From Fidelibacterota bacterium (GTDB lineage: Bacteria; Fidelibacterota; Fidelibacteria; Fidelibacterales; DSDE01): a stretch of 10,428 nucleotides of DNA. A program made the position numbers and the translations under genes. Numbering within the stretch: position 1 is the first letter of the stretch; each line of letters opens with the position of its first letter. Under the pieces are notes generated by a model. It did no database searches. It worked only from the letters and a program-made list of their open reading frames with translations, and was not told the origin of the DNA. Positions 6,210 to 10,428 of this stretch are shown piece after piece. The stretch spans positions 1 through 10,428 of the forward strand of contig DSDE01000145.1 in assembly GCA_011049095.1 (NCBI GenBank), written 5' to 3'.

Positions 6210-7186
6210 ATAAGTATATTTTGGCAGTGAGAAAAAAGCAGGAATTCAGCCATCCCCGATTGCCTTATGCCAAAAATGGTTTTCGCTATAATAGCTATCG
6301 CTATTACCTGGAAGACCTATTTGGTGAGGCGGTGCAGCGCATATCTCTGGAAGGGGGCTTCACATGTCCTAATCGTGATGGCAGCCTGGCCTATGGCGGC
6401 TGTATTTTTTGTAATAATGAGAGTTTTTCACCGCCCTATAATCGGGGGGATATTGATATTCGCAGCCAACTGGAAGCCGGCGTCGCCTATTTGAGTCAGC
6501 GTTTTGAGGCCAGACGCTATCTTGCTTATTTCCAGAGCTATACAAATACTTATAAGCCCCTTGCTGAGCTGGAAAAACTCTACCGGCAGGCTTTGGACCA
6601 TCCTCTGGTGGCAGGGCTGGCTATTTCCACCCGTGCTGATTGTCTGCCTGATGAGCTGCTGCAATTGCTGCGAGATATTTCTCAAAATCATTACCTCAAT
6701 CTGGAAATCGGAATTGAATCTTTTTATGACCGCTCTTTGGAATGGATGAATCGGAGACATAGCAGCGCCACAACGATAAAATCTATTGAGAAGGCAGCGG
6801 CATATGGCTTGAATCTTTCAGGACATCTGATATTGGGTCTGCCGGAAGAAAGCAAAGGGATGATGCTAAAAGAGGCGGAAATCCTCAATAAATTGCCGGT
6901 GAAACTGATTAAGCTTCACCATCTTCAAATAATCGAAAAGACCTTATTAGCTCAGCTATATGCCCGAACACCTTTTCCCCTTTTTGAATATGAAAACTAT
7001 CTGCAGTTTGTGGCGCAGTTTATAAGCCATTTGCGGCCTGAAATAGTAATTCAACGTTTTTTTACAGAGACGCCAAAATCTTATCTCATCGCACCAATTT
7101 GGGGTAAACGAAGCGCCGAAATCGTGATGGATATGCAGCGCTACATGCATGAGGCAGATCTCTGGCAGGGAAAGGCTGTTTCCTAA
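6191..7186 (+). CDS. Radical SAM protein, YhcC/YtqA type (TIGR01212)
   Basis: A cytoplasmic radical SAM enzyme of up to 331 residues. The cluster cysteines follow this family's C-x11-C-x2-C pattern: C59, C71 and C74 in GGFTCPNRDG and YGGCIFC. Other matching blocks are RRYLAYFQSYTNTY, STRADCLPDELL, LEIGIESF, SGHLILGLPEE and IKLHHLQI. The reaction of YhcC-like proteins is not firmly known to me. The start is uncertain: TTG at 6191 gives the longest frame but has no ribosome binding site and lies in a palindrome. GTG at 6227 and TTG at 6260 are in frame, also without a good site. Conserved sequence begins only around FRYNSYRYYL (residues 31-40, near 6281), so all three are possible. The stop codon overlaps the next gene's ATG by one base (TAATG), indicating an operon. 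Confidence 0.9.
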   Translation: MGYFPKDKYILAVRKKQEFSHPRLPYAKNGFRYNSYRYYLEDLFGEAVQRISLEGGFTCPNRDGSLAYGGCIFCNNESFSPPYNRGDIDIRSQLEAGVAYLSQRFEARRYLAYFQSYTNTYKPLAELEKLYRQALDHPLVAGLAISTRADCLPDELLQLLRDISQNHYLNLEIGIESFYDRSLEWMNRRHSSATTIKSIEKAAAYGLNLSGHLILGLPEESKGMMLKEAEILNKLPVKLIKLHHLQIIEKTLLAQLYARTPFPLFEYENYLQFVAQFISHLRPEIVIQRFFTETPKSYLIAPIWGKRSAEIVMDMQRYMHEADLWQGKAVS

Positions 7187-7875
7187 TGGATAGGGGAGAA
7201 AAAATTGCCATTGTCATACCTGTTTTAAATGGAGAAAGGACTTTGCGGCAATTGATTGGGCGAATCCGAAAGCAAAGCAGCCTGCCTGTGTGGGTGGTAA
7301 ACGACGGCAGCAGTGATAAAACAGCAGAATTGGCAGAAGAATTAGCTGATAGGGTCTTGCATCATTCTCAAAACAGAGGAAAGGGAGAGGCTTTGCAGAC
7401 GGCAATGAAATCGCTGAGGGAGCTGTCATATCAGATTATGATCACACTTGATGCCGACTTACAGCATACACCGGAAGCGATTCCTTATTTTTTGGAGATG
7501 CATAGGCAGTATCCTGACGCGCTGATAATTGGCAGCCGTCAGCGAAAACGCACCATGCCGCTTCATCGTAAGCTCAGCAATGGAATCACCAGCGCGCTGA
7601 TCCGAATTCGCAGCGGACAGGCAATCCCTGATTCCCAGTGCGGTTTTAGGTTGATTCCTCTGAAGGCTTTTGATTCATCCCTGCCCTGGCGCAGCGGCTT
7701 TCATTTCGAGTCGGAATTATTGCTTCGTTTTGCGCTGAATGGCGGAAAGGTCTTGTCGGTGCCCATTCCCACAATATACCGTAAAGATGGCGTCAGTTAT
7801 ATTCACCACATTCCCGATACGATTGATTTTATTAAACTTTACATAGAAACTTTTTTTTGGCAGGAGACAAAATGA
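7186..7875 (+). CDS. Family 2 glycosyltransferase, polyprenyl-phosphate (DPM1-like) type
   Basis: A 229-residue GT-A fold enzyme that likely moves a sugar from a nucleotide-sugar to a lipid-phosphate carrier at the cytoplasmic face. Motifs in order: IVIPVLNGE (9-17), nucleotide-binding NDGSSD (39-44), the metal-binding DAD in LDADLQH (88-94), SQCGFRLI (150-157) and GFHFESELLL (171-180). The D-x-QCGFR and ESELL pattern is typical of the dolichol/undecaprenyl-phosphate sugar transferase group. No C-terminal membrane helices are present, unlike ArnC or GtrB. Its ATG overlaps the upstream stop (TAATG), and its stop overlaps the ATG of the DUF368 gene (ATGA), so it is probably translationally coupled to both. 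Lipid-carrier use is inferred from sequence type and neighbour; the sugar cannot be told. Confidence 0.9.
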   Translation: MDRGEKIAIVIPVLNGERTLRQLIGRIRKQSSLPVWVVNDGSSDKTAELAEELADRVLHHSQNRGKGEALQTAMKSLRELSYQIMITLDADLQHTPEAIPYFLEMHRQYPDALIIGSRQRKRTMPLHRKLSNGITSALIRIRSGQAIPDSQCGFRLIPLKAFDSSLPWRSGFHFESELLLRFALNGGKVLSVPIPTIYRKDGVSYIHHIPDTIDFIKLYIETFFWQETK

Positions 7876-8831
7876 CAATACCCAAAACTATTATGCGTAT
7901 TTTTGGTGAACAGGTAGGACTCTTTCTCAAAGGCGCAGCTCTGGGGATTGCGAATGTAATCCCCGGTGTATCCGGTGGAACCATCGCCCTTATCACCGGT
8001 GTCTTTGAAAGGCTGATTCAGGCGCTGAAATCCTTTAATATTCAGGCAGTTCGTCTCCTGATTAAGGGGGAATTTCTTGCTTTTGCCCGTCATACTGACC
8101 TGCAATTCCTCTTTGTGCTGTTTTTTGGAGCAGGCTTAGCTATTGTCTCTATAGCCAGGCTTTTTGAATTTCTCTTTGCTGTTTATCCCACCTATATATG
8201 GTCTTTTTTCCTTGGACTGATTCTGGCTTCGCTATACTTTGTTGGGAAAATGGTGTCTCGATGGAATCTTTCTGCCATCATATCCTTATTTGTCGGACTT
8301 TCAGTCGCCGCTGCCATCACGTTAATGAATCCTGCATCGGAAAACAGTCATCCCCTCTATCTCTTCTTTTGCGGTGTTGGCGGCATTTGCAGTATGATTT
8401 TACCAGGGCTTTCAGGTTCGTATATCCTGGTTTTGATGGGCAATTATAAATTAATAGTCATTGAAGCTATCAATAATCTCCGCATTGATATCTTGGGGCC
8501 GGTAGCCCTTGGTGCAATCATCGGCCTGCTGAGTTTTGCTCATCTGCTCTCCTGGCTTATGAAGCGGTTTTATAGTGAAACAATTGCTCTTTTGACAGGC
8601 TTTATCGCTGGCAGCCTGATGATTCTCTATCCCTGGAAAACAGCACTTTTTCTCAAAGATGCAAATGGAGATATTGTATTGAAAAATGGAGAAGCAATTA
8701 TTACCGGCTACCAATGGTTTGTCCCTGATTTTATCTCCGGGGAAAGCTGGATTGCATTTTTATGCATATTTTTTGGGATTATATCTTTGATTTTTATAGA
8801 AAAAGCGGCTTTGCAAAAAGAAAACGATTGA
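7872..8831 (+). CDS. DUF368 membrane protein, probable undecaprenyl-phosphate translocase (PopT type)
   Basis: A 319-residue polytopic inner-membrane protein. The two halves carry the matching family motifs NVIPGVSGGT (28-37) and ILPGLSGSY (176-184), the internal repeat expected for DUF368. Published work on PopT identified DUF368 proteins as transporters that return undecaprenyl phosphate to the cytoplasmic face for reuse. A hydrophilic insert at about 262-282 separates the last helices, and the protein ends in a charged tail. A TTG at 7857 lies in frame, but the ATG at 7872 has AGGAG five bases upstream and overlaps the glycosyltransferase stop as ATGA, so it is preferred. Coupled translation with a lipid-carrier glycosyltransferase fits carrier recycling (inference). 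About 50 bases separate it from the response regulator. Confidence 0.92.
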   Translation: MTIPKTIMRIFGEQVGLFLKGAALGIANVIPGVSGGTIALITGVFERLIQALKSFNIQAVRLLIKGEFLAFARHTDLQFLFVLFFGAGLAIVSIARLFEFLFAVYPTYIWSFFLGLILASLYFVGKMVSRWNLSAIISLFVGLSVAAAITLMNPASENSHPLYLFFCGVGGICSMILPGLSGSYILVLMGNYKLIVIEAINNLRIDILGPVALGAIIGLLSFAHLLSWLMKRFYSETIALLTGFIAGSLMILYPWKTALFLKDANGDIVLKNGEAIITGYQWFVPDFISGESWIAFLCIFFGIISLIFIEKAALQKEND

Positions 8832-8882
8832 CCGACTCTGATAATCATGGTACTTTTATATTAGAAATAGAAGGAGGTATCT

Positions 8883-9269
8883 TTGAGCGAGAAAATACTA
8901 ATTGTCGATGACGAAGAATCCATTCGGGTTACTTTTGAATATGCTGCTGAGGAGGCAGGCTATACGCCTTTTACCGCCGAAAATGGTCAGGAGGCGTTGA
9001 AGATTTTGGAAAACACAAAGATTTCTATTATGTTCTTCGATTTACATATGCCAGGTATGAATGGTTTAGAACTCTGTCGAAAAATTCGCAGCAATCATCC
9101 GATTGAGCTGATTTATGCCATGACTGGCTACAGCTCGTTATTTGATTTAGCTGCCTGCAGGGAAGCTGGTTTTGATGACTATTTTCTAAAACCGCTCTCT
9201 ATCGACTTATTCCTAAAAACGGTTCGTGACAGCGAAGATAAGTTGAATCGCTGGAAAAAGAAAAAATAA
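8883..9269 (+). CDS. Single-domain response regulator (CheY-like receiver)
   Basis: A 128-residue protein that is one receiver domain and a lysine-rich tail (WKKKK). Acidic pocket D9/D10 in LIVDDEES, phosphoacceptor D53 in FFDLHMPGMNG, switch T81 in AMTGYSS, Y100 and K103 in DDYFLKPLS are all present, so it should accept phosphate. There is no DNA-binding or enzymatic output domain, so it acts on a partner protein or as a relay. The start is TTG at 8883, placed five bases after AAGGAGGT (8871-8878), a near-perfect Shine-Dalgarno sequence. The membrane sensor gene begins 25 bases after its stop and is the likely partner. Its own promoter in the short gap after DUF368 is not clear. Confidence 0.93.
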   Translation: MSEKILIVDDEESIRVTFEYAAEEAGYTPFTAENGQEALKILENTKISIMFFDLHMPGMNGLELCRKIRSNHPIELIYAMTGYSSLFDLAACREAGFDDYFLKPLSIDLFLKTVRDSEDKLNRWKKKK

Positions 9270-9294
9270 TATTATTATAAATCCACTGAGTTTT

Positions 9295-10428
9295 ATGGGC
9301 CTAGGAAAAAAAATAAGTCGCTGGTTTCAGATAAATAATTTTATTCCGGAAGCAAAAGATCGCTTTACATTTCGCGATTTTTTGTTAATTCGTATGATTC
9401 ACCGCATTCTTCCAACAATCTTAGTGGCCTCGGTCTATATGTTTTTTTTGCTTTTTAATGGCATATCACAGGCTATAACGCTTAGCTCTGAACTCCGGCT
9501 TTATCTCTTGGGCATTATAGCAGTCTTCTGTGGTCTCATTTTTATCGTTCTCCTGGCCTTTTCATTTTTTGATTTGCCAAAAATCGGCAAAGAGCTGGAA
9601 TTGAAGCACTATATTCTCTTTTACAGCGGTTTCAGCAGTCTGGCTATCATTGTTTCACTGCTGCACTGGTTTACCCCCTATATTAGTTTTTACTGTTCAC
9701 CATTTGGCATTGCAATTATTGTTTTGTTTATTGCTCTGCCCCTGAGTTCTTCCATCAGTTTGCTATATATTCTTGGTATGATTATCGTGGCTCTCAGCGG
9801 GGTTCCTGCGATCTCAATAACAAATCTGCAGAATAATCACTTTAGCAATCTGTTTGCTCTTGGCATTTTTGCCTGGGTCATCAGCCGATTGTCATACAGG
9901 GAGCTTCTTTTATCGTTTTTAGATAATCAGGAATTCCAGATAAAATTGGATCAGCTAAACAATGAGCTTAAACAAAAGCATCAATTTGACATAAATCAGA
10001 AAAAGGCTTTTCATCGCCTAGAAAGAGAGCTTGCCGATCAGCTTAATGAAAATAGTACGCTGCGCGAAAAACTGGAATATGAAACGCAGCATCGCCAGCA
10101 AGAGATGCGGCATTGGTTTGAAAAACAGCAGCAGGAATTAAAATTATTGCTGGATAATAGTGGTTCAGCAGTGGTTTTACTAGATCAGGATTTTAAAATT
10201 AAACGCTATAACATAAGCTTTGAAAAGCTGGTCAAGCTATTTGGCATCAGAATTTTACACCCCGATATAAGCTTTCTGCAGCTATTTTCTAAAAATGAAC
10301 GAAGTTTTTGGCAAGAGCAGCTTAAGGAAGCGATTCAGAAGAAATCAGTCCAAACTCTTAACGAAATAAATACCAGCGTCGGGAAAAGAATGTATCATAC
10401 TGACATTAATATGATTGTTCCTTTTCTC
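9295..10428 (+). CDS. Membrane sensor with coiled coil and PAS-like domain, likely histidine kinase (partial, runs off the right edge)
   Basis: An open frame of 378 codons from ATG 9295 to the window end with no stop. The first 30 residues are basic and cytoplasmic. Six hydrophobic segments follow at roughly 36-56, 68-92, 106-126, 131-150, 152-172 and 184-198. Residues about 205-287 are rich in Glu, Gln, Lys and Leu with heptad-like spacing and probably form a coiled coil. From about 282 the sequence LLLDNSGSAVVLLDQDFKIKRYN looks like the start of a PAS domain. This order is usual for sensor histidine kinases, but diguanylate cyclases share it. No strong ribosome binding site precedes the ATG. 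The AT-rich 25-base gap to the response regulator suggests one transcript. The output domain lies outside the window. Confidence 0.82.
   Translation, partial: MGLGKKISRWFQINNFIPEAKDRFTFRDFLLIRMIHRILPTILVASVYMFFLLFNGISQAITLSSELRLYLLGIIAVFCGLIFIVLLAFSFFDLPKIGKELELKHYILFYSGFSSLAIIVSLLHWFTPYISFYCSPFGIAIIVLFIALPLSSSISLLYILGMIIVALSGVPAISITNLQNNHFSNLFALGIFAWVISRLSYRELLLSFLDNQEFQIKLDQLNNELKQKHQFDINQKKAFHRLERELADQLNENSTLREKLEYETQHRQQEMRHWFEKQQQELKLLLDNSGSAVVLLDQDFKIKRYNISFEKLVKLFGIRILHPDISFLQLFSKNERSFWQEQLKEAIQKKSVQTLNEINTSVGKRMYHTDINMIVPFL

Noticed and set aside
7851..7858. Run of eight T near the end of the glycosyltransferase gene, considered as a terminator tail
   Set aside because: No stem precedes it, and it encodes Phe codons inside a conserved operon just before the overlapping next gene.
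8878..8885. TATCTTTG, matching the Bacteroidetes -7 promoter pattern TAnnTTTG
   Set aside because: It overlaps the Shine-Dalgarno sequence and the TTG start of the response regulator, and the strong Shine-Dalgarno usage in this window does not fit that promoter system.
9262..9294. AT-rich ATT/ATA repeats between response regulator and sensor, considered as a terminator
   Set aside because: No GC stem is present. It is simply an AT-rich spacer of 25 bases and could equally hold a weak promoter.

Overview
The window is about 10.4 kb of moderate-GC bacterial chromosome. It carries eight genes that look intact or run off the right edge, plus one decayed gene. No rRNA, tRNA, CRISPR array or insertion sequence is recognisable. 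Several genes have clear Shine-Dalgarno sequences (for example AAGGAGGT before the response regulator and AAGGAG before the oligopeptidase), which argues against a typical Bacteroidetes. The protein types (lipoprotein oligopeptidase B, SSS symporter with an ASGESAW motif, radical SAM YhcC-like protein, DUF368) would suit a lineage near the FCB group, such as Ignavibacteria, Calditrichota or a candidate phylum. This placement is a tentative impression.

Region by region: positions 1-316 hold only a hairpin and a possible C-terminal scrap. A small PspC-domain membrane protein lies on the minus strand (317-505), divergent from a PutP-like sodium/solute symporter (648-2081). Next comes a lipoprotein-type oligopeptidase B (2135-4279). 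Positions 4280-5100 are a decay zone. It contains a wrecked flavoprotein gene resembling the sulfide:quinone reductase/NDH-2 family, with a single-base frameshift, a nonsense codon and a large internal deletion. A 38-codon ORF with its own Shine-Dalgarno sequence and about 360 bases without a convincing gene follow. PhoH (5101-6069) is on the minus strand.

Divergent from phoH is a tightly packed plus-strand cluster: a YhcC/YtqA-type radical SAM protein (6191-7186), a family 2 glycosyltransferase (7186-7875) and a DUF368 membrane protein (7872-8831). The last two junctions overlap by 1 and 4 bases, so translational coupling is likely. Then come a single-domain response regulator (8883-9269) and the start of a six-helix membrane sensor with a coiled coil and a PAS-like domain (9295 to the edge).

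How the genes may work together: the oligopeptidase and the symporter could serve peptide and amino-acid scavenging. The glycosyltransferase looks like the DPM1/polyprenyl-phosphate type, and DUF368 proteins are known undecaprenyl-phosphate translocases, so this pair may handle one lipid carrier on both membrane faces. The regulator and sensor look like a two-component pair. I see no clearly new multi-gene system. The most useful leads are the coupled glycosyltransferase-DUF368 pair, the perfect palindrome with a repeated half-site upstream of that operon, and the fossil flavoprotein gene.
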